Shown here: piece by piece, positions 21,136-29,734 of the stretch
Layout: each line of letters opens with the position of its first letter
Numbering within the stretch: the first letter of the stretch is position 1
Source: Aureliella helgolandensis
Lineage (GTDB): Bacteria; Planctomycetota; Planctomycetia; Pirellulales; Pirellulaceae
Length of the DNA stretch: 64,000 bases
NCBI RefSeq assembly: GCF_007752135.1
Contig: NZ_CP036298.1
Coordinates: forward strand, 2,914,001-2,978,000
Reading direction: 5' to 3'
Made by a program: the position numbers and the translations under genes
The notes under the pieces: model-generated
Databases searched by the model: none
What the model was told of the DNA's origin: nothing
The model's input: the letters and a program-made list of their open reading frames with translations, nothing else

Positions 21136-21936
21136 ATGAACTCTAGCCCATTCCAACAGCCCGAAAATCGTGGACACAGTAGTTACGCCCCCGCTTCCAA
21201 CTACGAAGATAGAAGCAGGATGCCTTCTTCGTCTGCTCTGCAAGCGTCACGCGAGGTGGCTCCGCCAGTGGTGGCTCCGGAAGTGCCAGCTGAAACGCCG
21301 AAGACCAAGCCGGTGAGCGAGTCTGAGTCGAAGTTGGCCCGCGAGCTGTCCCAGTTCAATGAAGTCGTACGCAAGCTAAAGAGTCAGTTTGTGGCCGCCT
21401 CAACGTTTGAGTCGCGTTGCGAACAGGCCTTTGATGTGGCGAACGACATGTTTGGCCATGCACCGACGTGGATCTGTTTCTATCGGGAGCTAATGGGGGG
21501 GAGTGGCATGCTGCATTCCATCTTCACCGACGCGGGAGATTTCGGCCGCTTCCTACGTAGCGACCAGCATCATCAGATTCAATTGATGCTCACCGCACTG
21601 CGCAGCCGAGACTTGCCGGAGAATGATCCCAATGACCCTCAGCGCATGATTACGGTACGACTCCCCAAGAGCTTGCACGAAGCGATGTGCGACGAAGCGG
21701 CTCGGCTTAATATCAGTGTCAATCGATTGTGCATCAGCCGCATGCTGCAGTTGCTCGATCCCAAGATGATTCCCGAAAGCCATTCCAAGCCACGCGGACG
21801 CAAGCCGCGGACGCGTTCTAAGATTACGCCGCAATCGACAGCGCCCGCACAGCATCCTGCCCAGCCCCAGTCTCAGTCTGCTTCACCGGCCGCGACTCCT
21901 CCGTTTTCGTCCAATCCTGGTGCTCGGTATTCTTAG
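21136..21936 (+). CDS. Ribbon-helix-helix (HicB-antitoxin-like) domain protein
   Basis: A 266-residue protein in three parts. Residues 1-65 are low-complexity, rich in Ser, Pro and Glu. Residues 66-165 form a predicted helical domain with ELSQFNEVVRKLKSQF and MFGHAPTWICFYRELMGGSG. Residues 171-208 (MITVRLPKSLHEAMCDEAAR followed by LNISVNRLCISRML) are a ribbon-helix-helix motif as in HicB/Arc-type DNA-binding proteins. The tail is basic then Pro/Gln/Ser-rich (PRGRKPRTRSK), suggesting nucleic-acid contact. There is no adjacent HicA-like toxin, so a stand-alone regulator is more likely than a toxin-antitoxin partner. The ATG is preceded by AGAGGAAGCT. Confidence 0.82.
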   Translation: MNSSPFQQPENRGHSSYAPASNYEDRSRMPSSSALQASREVAPPVVAPEVPAETPKTKPVSESESKLARELSQFNEVVRKLKSQFVAASTFESRCEQAFDVANDMFGHAPTWICFYRELMGGSGMLHSIFTDAGDFGRFLRSDQHHQIQLMLTALRSRDLPENDPNDPQRMITVRLPKSLHEAMCDEAARLNISVNRLCISRMLQLLDPKMIPESHSKPRGRKPRTRSKITPQSTAPAQHPAQPQSQSASPAATPPFSSNPGARYS

Positions 21937-22634
21937 GGCGTGATTGTCGAGGAGTCCGGGGAATGGTAGGACGACGCCAGCCTGCCTGCAGTGCGCAGGC
22001 AAGCTGTTGGACATGGGGAATGCTCACCCCTCACTATGTTGGTGGACGATGGTAACGCCCGGGACCACCCCGAGAGGGCTAGCGAGGTGTGCTGATGGGT
22101 CGCATCGAGTGTGTCCTAGGTAGAGAGTTCGCTGAACCAATCGGAAAGCCTACGGTTGCAGGACGGAGTGCTTGAGAGGGTAGGGGCCCCCAAGCTCCAT
22201 GAGTTCCCGAGTGCTCCAGTGCTCCATTGGCCAAGTGCCTTTGGATTGCGGCTTTGCCGGCGAGGAAGCTCAAAACGGAATCCTGTCGTGAAAATTTTGC
22301 ATGAGGATGGATAGGCGCCTTGGGTGGTTCGAGGGGGGTGGGTGGTTCGAGGGGAGTGGGTGGAGTGGTCCGGCAGCAGCGGGGCCTGCAGCTCCCTTCC
22401 GCGAGCGAGGATCGGCTGCTTGACCTTATGCTTGTGCCGCTATCTCGTTGCGGCAGTTCCGCTACCGGTTTGTCGGAATGGTTCCCTAGAACAGCGGGAG
22501 AGTGAGCACACAATCTCCATCTTGCGGCCGAGCTGCTTCGCCTGCGATGATTGTCAGGAAGCGAGGTTGCTTAAAGGCCACATCTCGGCCTGCCCTGCCG
22601 ATAGCGACGAACTTGAATTGAAAATGCTGCGACC
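21937..22634. other. Intergenic with a short G-rich tandem repeat
   Basis: About 700 bp upstream of scpA. Apart from the G-rich repeat at 22321-22365, I see no gene: a 144-codon minus-strand frame at 22079-22513 has a biased, non-protein-like composition created partly by that repeat. Confidence 0.5.
22321..22365. repeat. G-rich 18-bp tandem repeat, about 2.5 copies
   Basis: TGGGTGGTTCGAGGGGGG (22321-22338) is repeated with one change at 22339-22356, followed by a partial third unit TGGGTGGAG. The run of G-tracts on the plus strand could form a G-quadruplex. It lies 270 bp upstream of scpA. Confidence 0.8.
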
Positions 22635-23447
22635 ATGACATTTCAGATCGATATCGAACAGTACAGCGGGCCAATTGAGCTGTTGCTTCACATCGTTCGC
22701 CGTGAAGAACTGACCTTGGCGGACATACCCCTCGCGACGATCACCGATCAGTACCTATTGTATCTCGAGGTGCTGAGTGAATTGAATGTAGACGATGTTG
22801 CCGACTTCTTAGATATCGCCAGTTTGTTGGTTGAGATGAAGTCGAAGCAGTCGGTGCCTTCGACCGAAGAGGTTGTTGGGGAAGAGGAAGGAGTGATTGA
22901 TACCTCTCCTGGAGAACTCGTTTCACGCTTGATTGAGTACAAGCGGATTCGCGATGCAGCTAGCATTCTGGATGAGCAGGGGCAGCGTTGGCAGCTGCGT
23001 TATGCGCGCTTGGCCAATGACCTACCGGCGCGGAAAACCGAGATCGGGCATCAGGCGATCGAACCGATAGAAGTTTGGGATTTGGTGAGCGCCTTTGGTC
23101 GGATTCTGCGCGAGAGGACCCCACCAGCCACCTCGAATGTGGTCTACGATGACACCCCCATTCACGTCCACATGGAACGTATCCACGGGCTTGTCGTCGA
23201 GCATGGGCAGCTGGAGCTGACCAGTTTGTTTGAAGCTGGGATGCACAAGAGCTCATTGGTTGCGATGTTTTTAGCGACGCTAGAGCTGACTCGGCACTAC
23301 GGCCTGACTACCGACCAGCGGGATACCGGTCATCCTCTGATGTTGATTGCTGGGGAGAATTTCAAGGCCGAGCTGGACGTGCACAAAATTGACAACTTGT
23401 CCTTCGACAAAGTTGCCAATTCCAATATGCCGGTAGCCCCGCGCTAG
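22635..23447 (+). CDS. scpA: Segregation and condensation protein A (ScpA)
   Basis: ScpA is the kleisin that bridges SMC heads in the bacterial condensin. The 270-residue protein starts with the family signature YSGPIELLLHIVRREELTLADIPLATITDQYL, split here as YSGPIELLLHIVRREEL and DIPLATITDQYL, followed by VADFLDIASLLVEMKSKQ, an acidic linker (EEVVGEEEGVID) and the C-terminal winged-helix segment with SSLVAMFLATLELTRHYGL. scpB, its usual neighbour, is not present. The gene ends directly at a pair of palindromic repeats shared with the convergent nadA gene. Confidence 0.96.
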   Translation: MTFQIDIEQYSGPIELLLHIVRREELTLADIPLATITDQYLLYLEVLSELNVDDVADFLDIASLLVEMKSKQSVPSTEEVVGEEEGVIDTSPGELVSRLIEYKRIRDAASILDEQGQRWQLRYARLANDLPARKTEIGHQAIEPIEVWDLVSAFGRILRERTPPATSNVVYDDTPIHVHMERIHGLVVEHGQLELTSLFEAGMHKSSLVAMFLATLELTRHYGLTTDQRDTGHPLMLIAGENFKAELDVHKIDNLSFDKVANSNMPVAPR

Positions 23448-23448
23448 T

Positions 23449-23568
23449 CGGGCTGCTGATTTAATAGCAATTGGAATTGTGGCGCAGAGGTAGCATGCCC
23501 AAATTGCCCGGGAGCGGTAAATGTCTTTCCTAGCTCACGCAGCGAGTTCCTATTTCAACAACAGCCCG
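23449..23568. repeat. 120-bp palindromic-ended repeat, copy 1
   Basis: The unit opens with CGGGCTGCTGATTTAATAG and ends with CTATTTCAACAACAGCCCG, which are imperfect inverted copies of each other. The inner part contains GCTCACGCAGCGAGTT. It begins one base after the scpA stop codon. A second diverged copy follows 8 bp later. The layout is that of a non-autonomous MITE or a large REP-type hairpin. Confidence 0.85.
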
Positions 23569-23576
23569 TAGCGACC

Positions 23577-23692
23577 CGGGCTGTTGATTTAATAGCAATT
23601 TGAATTTTAACGCGGAGGTTGCGTCCCATACTGCCTTGTAGCGGCAACTATCTTTCCTTGCTCACGCAGCGGGTTACTATTTCGACAGCCCG
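23577..23692. repeat. 116-bp palindromic-ended repeat, copy 2
   Basis: Same orientation as copy 1: CGGGCTGTTGATTTAATAG at the left, CTATTTCGACAGCCCG at the right, and the shared inner segment GCTCACGCAGCGGGTTACTA. The middle differs by several substitutions and small deletions, so the duplication is not recent. It ends 18 bp before the 3' end of nadA. Confidence 0.85.
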
Positions 23693-23710
23693 GACCCGCT
23701 GGGGGATTCG

Positions 23711-24859
23711 CTAGCGGACTTCAAGCATCCGCTCGAGTGCGATGAGCGAGTACTTGGCCGTATCGGGATCGACGTGAATTGGATTGACGACTTCGTCGAC
23801 TAGCAGGTTTTCTAGGGTCCATGCTAGGTGTGCCAAGTCAATCCGGTACATCGTCGCGCACATGCAGACGACGGGAGACAGGAAGTGGATCTCCTGTTCG
23901 GGATGTTCTTTCTTGACACGATTGACGAGGTGCAATTCGGTCCCAATCGCCCACTTGGTGCCAGGCGGAGCTTCCTCGACTGTCTTCAGTATTTTACTGG
24001 TCGACCCAGAGACATCGGCGATATCGTTAACTTCCTGAGGGCATTCAGGGTGGACCAGGATTTTGATCCCTGGATATTTTTCTCGGAATTGGGCGACGTG
24101 TTCTGGACGAAACATTTGGTGGACGCTGCAGTGCCCCTTCCAGAGCACGACCTTGCTATCGACCAATGCTTGTTCGGTATTGCCGCCAAATTCTTCGGCG
24201 TAGGGATCCCACACAGGCATTTGAGCATTGGTAATGCCCATCGTTAGGGCTGTATTGCGTCCTAGGTGTTGGTCGGGGAAGAAAAATACCCGGTCGCCGC
24301 GCTCGTAAGCCCATTTAAGTACCGCTGCTGCATTGCTGCTGGTGCAAACGATACCGCCATGCTTTCCGCAAAACGCCTTTAGGCTCGCAGCCGAGTTGAT
24401 ATAGGTGACCGGGATCATTCGAGAGGTGTCGATGACCTCTCCAAGCTGGTCCCAGGCATCCTCGACCTGGCGAATCGCTGCCATGTCGGCCATGGAGCAG
24501 CCCGCTGCCATATCTGGCAGAATGACACTGACCCGTTCGCCATTGCGGGTCGCTAGTTTTTCAGGTCGGTTGGCCAGAATATCGGCCGTCTCAGCCATGA
24601 AATGCACGCCACAGAAGACAATGGCACGGCACTCGTCGCTGTTCGCCGCCAGTTGGCTCAGTTGGTAGCTGTCCCCTCGCAAGTCAGCATGCTCGATGAC
24701 TTCATCCTGCTGGTAGTGGTGTCCCAGAATGAGAAGTTTTTTACCCAGCTTAGCCTTGGCCTTTTCGATGCGCTGCGAGAGCTCCTCATTGGAGAGGGGT
24801 TTGTAGTCGCTTAGAGGCATCTTTCCGGGGGAGGAGGGGAGCAGGGGGGCGATTGCCAT
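23711..24859 (-). CDS. nadA: Quinolinate synthase A
   Basis: NadA condenses iminoaspartate with dihydroxyacetone phosphate to quinolinate in NAD synthesis, using a [4Fe-4S] cluster. Visible blocks are ILGHHYQQDEVIEHADLRGDSY, split as LGHHYQQDEVIEHAD and RGDSYQLSQLA, then FCGVHFMAETADIL, MAAGCSMADMA, TYINSAASLKAFCG, VCTSSNAAAVL, FFPDQHLGRNTA, VHPECPQEV and the CMCATMYRID segment. I prefer ATG 24859 (eight bases after AAGG) over the overlapping GTG at 24862 or the ATG 14 codons further in; length is 382. It converges on scpA across the repeat pair and stands apart from nadB and nadC, which are not in the window. Confidence 0.97.
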   Translation of the reverse strand: MAIAPLLPSSPGKMPLSDYKPLSNEELSQRIEKAKAKLGKKLLILGHHYQQDEVIEHADLRGDSYQLSQLAANSDECRAIVFCGVHFMAETADILANRPEKLATRNGERVSVILPDMAAGCSMADMAAIRQVEDAWDQLGEVIDTSRMIPVTYINSAASLKAFCGKHGGIVCTSSNAAAVLKWAYERGDRVFFFPDQHLGRNTALTMGITNAQMPVWDPYAEEFGGNTEQALVDSKVVLWKGHCSVHQMFRPEHVAQFREKYPGIKILVHPECPQEVNDIADVSGSTSKILKTVEEAPPGTKWAIGTELHLVNRVKKEHPEQEIHFLSPVVCMCATMYRIDLAHLAWTLENLLVDEVVNPIHVDPDTAKYSLIALERMLEVR

Positions 24860-25093
24860 CACAGGTGCCTTCTGGTTCGCTTAACAGGCTTAGATCGTTC
24901 AGAATTCTTCGTTTTCTTCCGCTATCGTAGCGAATTCTACTCGTTTTCACCCGCTTAATATAAGGATGTTTTGCTAATCGTGTTAGACGCGAACCGCGCA
25001 ATCAGTTGAAAGACAGGATCAAGTCCGTTTGGTTGGATGACGATGAAGTTAGGGTGGTTCGACGCTTCGTAGCCCTCTTTCTAATCGCAATCC

Positions 25094-25402
25094 ATGCCGA
25101 ACGACTCTCACAATACCGTACCCGACCGCGATTTCTGTCGCAGCGTACTCCGCCTGAGAGTTCCGGTCGTGGTAACTTTGGCTCACAAAACGATGAGCAT
25201 CCAGCAGGTGTTGAATCTCGTTCCGGGCGCAATGATCCAGTTCGAAAAGCCGTATGAGAGTCCAATGACGGTAGAGGTCAGCGATCGGGCTATTGCTGAG
25301 GGGGAGATTGTCAAATCGGGAGACCGCTTTGGCATTCGCGTTGGAGAGATCCTGCCGCCGCGTGAAAGATTTGTCGCGTTGCCAACTGCTGAGCATGCTT
25401 AA
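25094..25402 (+). CDS. FliN/FliM-like SpoA-domain protein
   Basis: This 102-residue protein is essentially one SpoA (surface presentation of antigens) domain: VPVVVTLAHKTMSIQQVLNLVPGAMIQFEK, shown here as VPVVVTLAHKTMSIQQVLNL and VPGAMIQFEK, then IAEGEIVKSGDRFGIRVGEI, which matches the C-terminal FliN pattern of the flagellar C-ring. The first 20 residues are variable. No other flagellar genes are close; instead the gene opens the chemotaxis island. It could be a true switch component encoded away from the flagellar operon, or a stand-alone SpoA protein. It is divergent from nadA and converges on cheX. No strong ribosome site precedes the ATG. Confidence 0.85.
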   Translation: MPNDSHNTVPDRDFCRSVLRLRVPVVVTLAHKTMSIQQVLNLVPGAMIQFEKPYESPMTVEVSDRAIAEGEIVKSGDRFGIRVGEILPPRERFVALPTAEHA

Positions 25403-25454
25403 ACGCTGGCTCGCCGCCCTCGGGCGTTTGAGGAGCTGCCCCAAGAGACCTCTG

Positions 25455-26021
25455 CTAGTACGGGTCGCGTAGGCTCACTTCAATTTGGAAGGCTCCCTCG
25501 TCGCAGGTAAAGCATGCGAATGCAACCTCGCCGTCTTCTTCAAAATGCAATTGGTGCGTTTGTCCAAAAATGACGGTCGGCAGACCGATTTGCAGACACT
25601 CTTTTTTGAGTCTCTCTTTGGCGTTACCGCCGATCATATTGGCGAGTTCGCCGATGACGTCGATAACATCTGAATCGACGGAGTTCGGTCGAGTTCCGGA
25701 CATGGCCGTAGTGATGGCTAACGCGAGAGTCTCGGACAGATTGATCGCGATTTCCGCTTTGAGGCATCCATGGATGGTGATTAAGCCGGTCAGCGCGTGT
25801 CGAGTTTGGGGATAGCCAGACTGGCGAGTGTGCACAGGCGAGAGCCTGATATTGAACATGCGCGCAAACACATTTCTGGCACTTTGGGCTAGAAAGTCGA
25901 CAACATCCAGCTCTGGGGGAGCCTCGGTTGGCGATGCAACAGCGGGTACCACGGCCTGTAGCACGGTATTGCGCGCCAGGACGGCGTTGAGCAAATCTTC
26001 AGGCTTGGAAATAGGGTACAC
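25455..26021 (-). CDS. CheX-like chemotaxis phosphatase domain protein
   Basis: CheX proteins dephosphorylate CheY-P. The C-terminal 140 residues show the fold, with ESxxExxN-type catalytic element here as DVIGELANMIGGNAKERL, where the Glu and Asn of ELANMIGGN are the expected active-site residues. The N-terminal 50 residues are an additional variable segment. The frame is open to a TTG at 26030, but that codon is directly adjacent to the AAGG; GTG 26021 is nine bases from it and is a better start (188 residues). It lies downstream of cheY on the same strand, 98 bp apart, a sensible pairing of phosphatase with substrate. Confidence 0.85.
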   Translation of the reverse strand: MYPISKPEDLLNAVLARNTVLQAVVPAVASPTEAPPELDVVDFLAQSARNVFARMFNIRLSPVHTRQSGYPQTRHALTGLITIHGCLKAEIAINLSETLALAITTAMSGTRPNSVDSDVIDVIGELANMIGGNAKERLKKECLQIGLPTVIFGQTHQLHFEEDGEVAFACFTCDEGAFQIEVSLRDPY

Positions 26022-26119
26022 GAGTCTCAACCTTGCGCGACGAAATTAACGCTTTGCCGCACAATTGGGGATGTGCAGCAGGTCAAAAAGAAACGGGGGG
26101 GCAGGAGGTCCGTTCCAGA

Positions 26120-26479
26120 TTAAGCTGCCACATATTTGTCGAGTTTGTCTCGCAGTTCTTCTTGCTCAAAAGGCTTGCAGAGATAATCGGTGACACCGGC
26201 CTGAATCGCTTCGATGACACGTTCCTTTTCCGCTTCTGTCGTCACCATGATCACAGGGACGTCCGAACCCACATTGCGAATTTCTTTGAGGAGTTCCAGT
26301 CCACTCATTTCTGGCATGTTCCAATCGGTGAGAACGAAATCGATATCTTCCGTTTGGAACGCCTGCCAGCCGGCCTTTCCGTCTGCCGCTTCAACCGTAT
26401 CCATCACTCCGCATGCGTTGAGCGCTCGAATGATTATTTTACGCATTACTCCTGAATCATCGGCCACTAAGACCTTCAT
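26120..26479 (-). CDS. cheY: CheY-like single-domain response regulator
   Basis: A 119-residue receiver domain without an output domain. VLVADDSGVMRK carries the acidic pair, Asp52 in LTDWNMPEMSG is the phosphorylation site, VTTEAEK contains the conserved Thr, and DYLCKPFEQEEL the Lys-Pro. The WNMPEMSG context and the overall sequence are those of CheY rather than of a DNA-binding regulator fragment. The start has AGGACGGAGT just upstream. It is divergent from cheA across 458 bp and followed by the CheX-like gene, so phosphoryl flow from CheA to CheY to CheX is encoded side by side. Confidence 0.95.
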   Translation of the reverse strand: MKVLVADDSGVMRKIIIRALNACGVMDTVEAADGKAGWQAFQTEDIDFVLTDWNMPEMSGLELLKEIRNVGSDVPVIMVTTEAEKERVIEAIQAGVTDYLCKPFEQEELRDKLDKYVAA

Positions 26480-26937
26480 ACTCCGTCCTTTCGACTAATC
26501 GCAATTCGGTGTGAACTTATCAACGGGGTCCCTCGCAAATCCCTACGAGAGAAATGGTTTTCGCCCAATACCACGCTTAACCCATGTTGGAAACTTCGTC
26601 GCACCGAACCCGCATCTGCTGTGTGCTCACGTCAAGTATTGGGTTGCGACTTGCAATCCGTCAAACGCTTCCCTGCCCAATCTGAAACACATTTCCGGTC
26701 GGAGTTCACTCCATTCGGCTCAATCGTTGCAATCTGCGAGGTTTATCCATCTAGCACACCAATCACTGAGCATTGGTCAATTCGTCTATTCCTCGCCCAA
26801 CCCGCCCTAAACTCGGATGTATGGTTTGGCAGTGGCGTCATTCGATGGCCTGCTAAGGTACGTATAGCTGCATCGCCTCCATGATCGCGTGGGGAAGCAA
26901 GCCGATTCAGAGACGATCATAAGCTGAGAGCAATTCC
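26480..26937. other. Divergent intergenic region between cheY and cheA
   Basis: About 460 bp that should hold promoters for both chemotaxis transcripts. The sequence is C/A-rich on the plus strand. No promoter consensus can be named with confidence and no gene is seen; a 99-codon frame at 26511-26810 is not protein-like. Confidence 0.45.
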
Positions 26938-29718
26938 ATGTTTCAGGACGATGAAATCCTACAGGAGTTCGTGAGCGAAAGCAGTGAACAGTTAGCCAAT
27001 ATCGAAGAGGAACTGCTAGCGATCGAGACGCAAGGGGAGCACGCGGACCTTGAGCTCGTGAATAAGGTGTTTCGGGCAATTCACTCAATCAAAGGCGCGG
27101 CGGGCTTCCTGGGGCTCTCGAAAATCAATGAATTGTCCCATAGCTTGGAGAACATTCTCAACCGCATGCGCTGCCGGGAGCTAATTCCTACCACAGAGGT
27201 GACCGAGGCGCTGCTACGTTCTGCGGACGTTTTGCGAAACTTGATCGCAGATGTGGGCAATAGCAATGCTGTGGATGTATCTGCCAACATTGGTCTGCTC
27301 GATCTCATCTATGCGCAGTCATGTCGTTTGCAAGCCACTCCCGAGTCTGCCGGCTCCGATGCGGTGGAGACGCCCCATCCTTCTGTAGCGCAGGAGTCGC
27401 ATTGGACTTCTGATACGCCGCATTCGAAGAGAGTTCAAGCAATTGCGTTTCCAGCAAAACCTCTTACACTGCCGCCGGTGGCTCCAGGCGAAGGTTCCGA
27501 CGCGGAGGGCTGCGAGGAGTCAAGTGGCCGAGCCCTGCTGCAACTCGCACGGCAATTGCGAGCCGATATCGAAAGCGCGTTCCCGCCGGACAGTTCGTCA
27601 CCAGCTCCATCCCACGCACCTGCTTGGGCTACGGAAGAACATCTTGCACAGGACCTTAATTCCCTCCATGCCCGACCGGATGCTAGCGTTCGGGTTTCGG
27701 TAGTGGTTTTGGATCGACTGATGAATCTGGCAGGAGAGTTGGTACTAAGCCGCAACCAGCTTCTGCAGGCCGTTGAGGATGCCGAGCAAGAGAAACTGCG
27801 TTCAGCGACCTCTCGGATTGATCACGTGACCAGCGAGTTGCAAGATGCCATTATGCAAACTCGCATGCAACCGGTCAGTACTGTCTTCAACCGTTTGCCA
27901 CGTTTGGTGCGAGATCTGAGCAACAAGCTCGACAAGAAGTGCAACCTGGTCATCAACGGTGGGGAAGTCGAGTTGGACAAAACGATTATTGAAGCGATCG
28001 GTGCTCCACTAACTCACTTGATTCGCAATTGCATTGATCATGGAATCGAGTCACCAAGCCAACGCTACGCCGATGGCAAAGTGGAGGAGGGGGAGATTCG
28101 GTTGAGGGCCTATCACCAGGCGGGTAAAGTCTGCATTCGCCTGGAGGATGATGGGCGAGGCATTGATGTGGAAGCCATCAAAACTAAGGCCGTGGACCTG
28201 CGGTTGCTGGACGCCACGTCGAGTGCATCGCTGTCTGCTGCGGAAGCACTTCGCCTCATCTTCGCACCGGGGTTTTCCACTTCAACGGCGGTAACGGACG
28301 TCAGTGGTCGAGGCGTTGGAATGGATGTTGTTCAGACCAACATCGAGGAGATCGGTGGGACGGTTGACATTGAGACGGAGCTCGGCAAAGGCACTGCCGT
28401 CCACATTACTCTACCACTGACACTGGCCATCATCCCTTCCCTTATCGTCGGAGTCGATGAGGAGCGATACGCGATCCCTCAGTCCAATATCACGGAGTTA
28501 ATCCGCATTCCGAGAGCGGAGAGTTCCCAGCGATTGGGAGATGTGCAAGGAGCCGAAGTGCTTCGGCTCCGCGGGCAACTCCTGCCCATTGTTCGCTTAA
28601 GCACTATCCTGAAAACGGACAATACGAAGAATTCCGATAGTGAAATGGCGATCAACATCGTGGTCGTTGAAGCTGGACAGTACCGCTATGGAATCCTGGT
28701 GGATCGGCTGTTTGACAACGAAGAGATTGTAGTTAAGCCGCTAGGAACAAAACTCAGTTGTTTGGATTGTCTAGCGGGAGCAACAATTCTGGGGGACGGA
28801 AGAGTGGCGTTGATCTTGGACGTCACTGGAGTGGCCTGCATGGCAAAGATACGCACCGAGGATTCGCACGTTTGCCCAACAGCTGTTCCTGCCTCAGCCG
28901 CGGGTCTTAGCGAACTCCATTCCGTTCTGTTCTTTCGAAACTCTGAGGAAGAGCAGTTTGCAATCCCAATGTCGACCGTCCGCCGCATAAAACGCATCGA
29001 GGTCAAGGCGCTCCAGCGCTTAGGCAGTCAACTTTTGCTGTCCTATCGCGGTAGCACGATTCCACTCATCGAGCTCGAGCAATACGTCGCGGCAAAACCA
29101 CGCAATGCCTCGCTGCGACACGTCAGCATTGTGGTCTTTCGAGTTGGGGTGCATGAAGTTGGATTGATCGCACCTCTCTTGGGCGATATCGGTGAAGTGG
29201 AGCTGGATGTAGGCTCGTCCACCGTTGGAGAGAAGGGCGTGTCTGGGATTGTTGCAGTGGACGGAGTGCCAACTCGCTTACTGGACGTCATCGATGTCCT
29301 CAAATCGGCATTCCCAAGTTTGGTGCAGCAGGATGCAAAGAATATTGAAACGGCAGGAAAGCATATCCTGGTTGCGGAGGATTCGGATTTCTTTCGAAGG
29401 CATCTCGAGAAAACATTAGGTGAGGAGGGGTATTCGGTGACTTCTTGCCGCGACGGTCAAGAGGCGTGGAATCGACTGGAAGACATGGAGACGCTTCCCT
29501 ATGCATTGATCACTGACATCGAGATGCCGGGGATGACTGGACTGGAGTTGACCACCAGGGTGCGTGGCAATCAACGCACGGCGCCGCTGCCAATCATTGC
29601 GCTTTCGAGTCTTGCTGGTGACGAGGACATCAAACGTGGCCGGCAGGCTGGCGTCAATGAATACGAAATCAAGTTAGACCGAGAGAGCCTACTGCAAAAG
29701 CTCTTGCACCTTAATTAA
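26938..29718 (+). CDS. cheA: Hybrid chemotaxis histidine kinase CheA with two CheW domains and a receiver
   Basis: The 926-residue protein contains, in order: an Hpt domain with phospho-His49 in FRAIHSIKGAAGFLG; a linker of about 130 residues; the dimerisation helices (LDRLMNLAGELVLSRNQL); the HATPase core with HLIRNCIDHGIE (N box), LEDDGRGID and GRGVGMDVV (G boxes); a first CheW-like domain (SLIVGVDEERYAIPQSN); a second CheW-like domain (VLFFRNSEEEQFAIPMST); and a C-terminal receiver with ILVAEDSDFF and the phospho-Asp in ITDIEMPGMTG. The receiver resembles those in FrzE-type or phosphate-sink CheA hybrids. The start has GAGAG upstream. cheW follows by 16 bp, so cheA-cheW-cheB-cheR form one transcript. 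Confidence 0.95.
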   Translation: MFQDDEILQEFVSESSEQLANIEEELLAIETQGEHADLELVNKVFRAIHSIKGAAGFLGLSKINELSHSLENILNRMRCRELIPTTEVTEALLRSADVLRNLIADVGNSNAVDVSANIGLLDLIYAQSCRLQATPESAGSDAVETPHPSVAQESHWTSDTPHSKRVQAIAFPAKPLTLPPVAPGEGSDAEGCEESSGRALLQLARQLRADIESAFPPDSSSPAPSHAPAWATEEHLAQDLNSLHARPDASVRVSVVVLDRLMNLAGELVLSRNQLLQAVEDAEQEKLRSATSRIDHVTSELQDAIMQTRMQPVSTVFNRLPRLVRDLSNKLDKKCNLVINGGEVELDKTIIEAIGAPLTHLIRNCIDHGIESPSQRYADGKVEEGEIRLRAYHQAGKVCIRLEDDGRGIDVEAIKTKAVDLRLLDATSSASLSAAEALRLIFAPGFSTSTAVTDVSGRGVGMDVVQTNIEEIGGTVDIETELGKGTAVHITLPLTLAIIPSLIVGVDEERYAIPQSNITELIRIPRAESSQRLGDVQGAEVLRLRGQLLPIVRLSTILKTDNTKNSDSEMAINIVVVEAGQYRYGILVDRLFDNEEIVVKPLGTKLSCLDCLAGATILGDGRVALILDVTGVACMAKIRTEDSHVCPTAVPASAAGLSELHSVLFFRNSEEEQFAIPMSTVRRIKRIEVKALQRLGSQLLLSYRGSTIPLIELEQYVAAKPRNASLRHVSIVVFRVGVHEVGLIAPLLGDIGEVELDVGSSTVGEKGVSGIVAVDGVPTRLLDVIDVLKSAFPSLVQQDAKNIETAGKHILVAEDSDFFRRHLEKTLGEEGYSVTSCRDGQEAWNRLEDMETLPYALITDIEMPGMTGLELTTRVRGNQRTAPLPIIALSSLAGDEDIKRGRQAGVNEYEIKLDRESLLQKLLHLN

Positions 29719-29734
29719 TTAATGCGATCGCAAA

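Noticed and set aside
21136-21936. HicA-HicB toxin-antitoxin module
   Set aside because: The ribbon-helix-helix gene has no small HicA-like partner within the flanking intergenic stretches.
22079-22513. 144-codon minus-strand frame upstream of scpA
   Set aside because: Its Pro/Leu-Glu runs come from the G-rich tandem repeat, and there is no ribosome site or recognisable domain.
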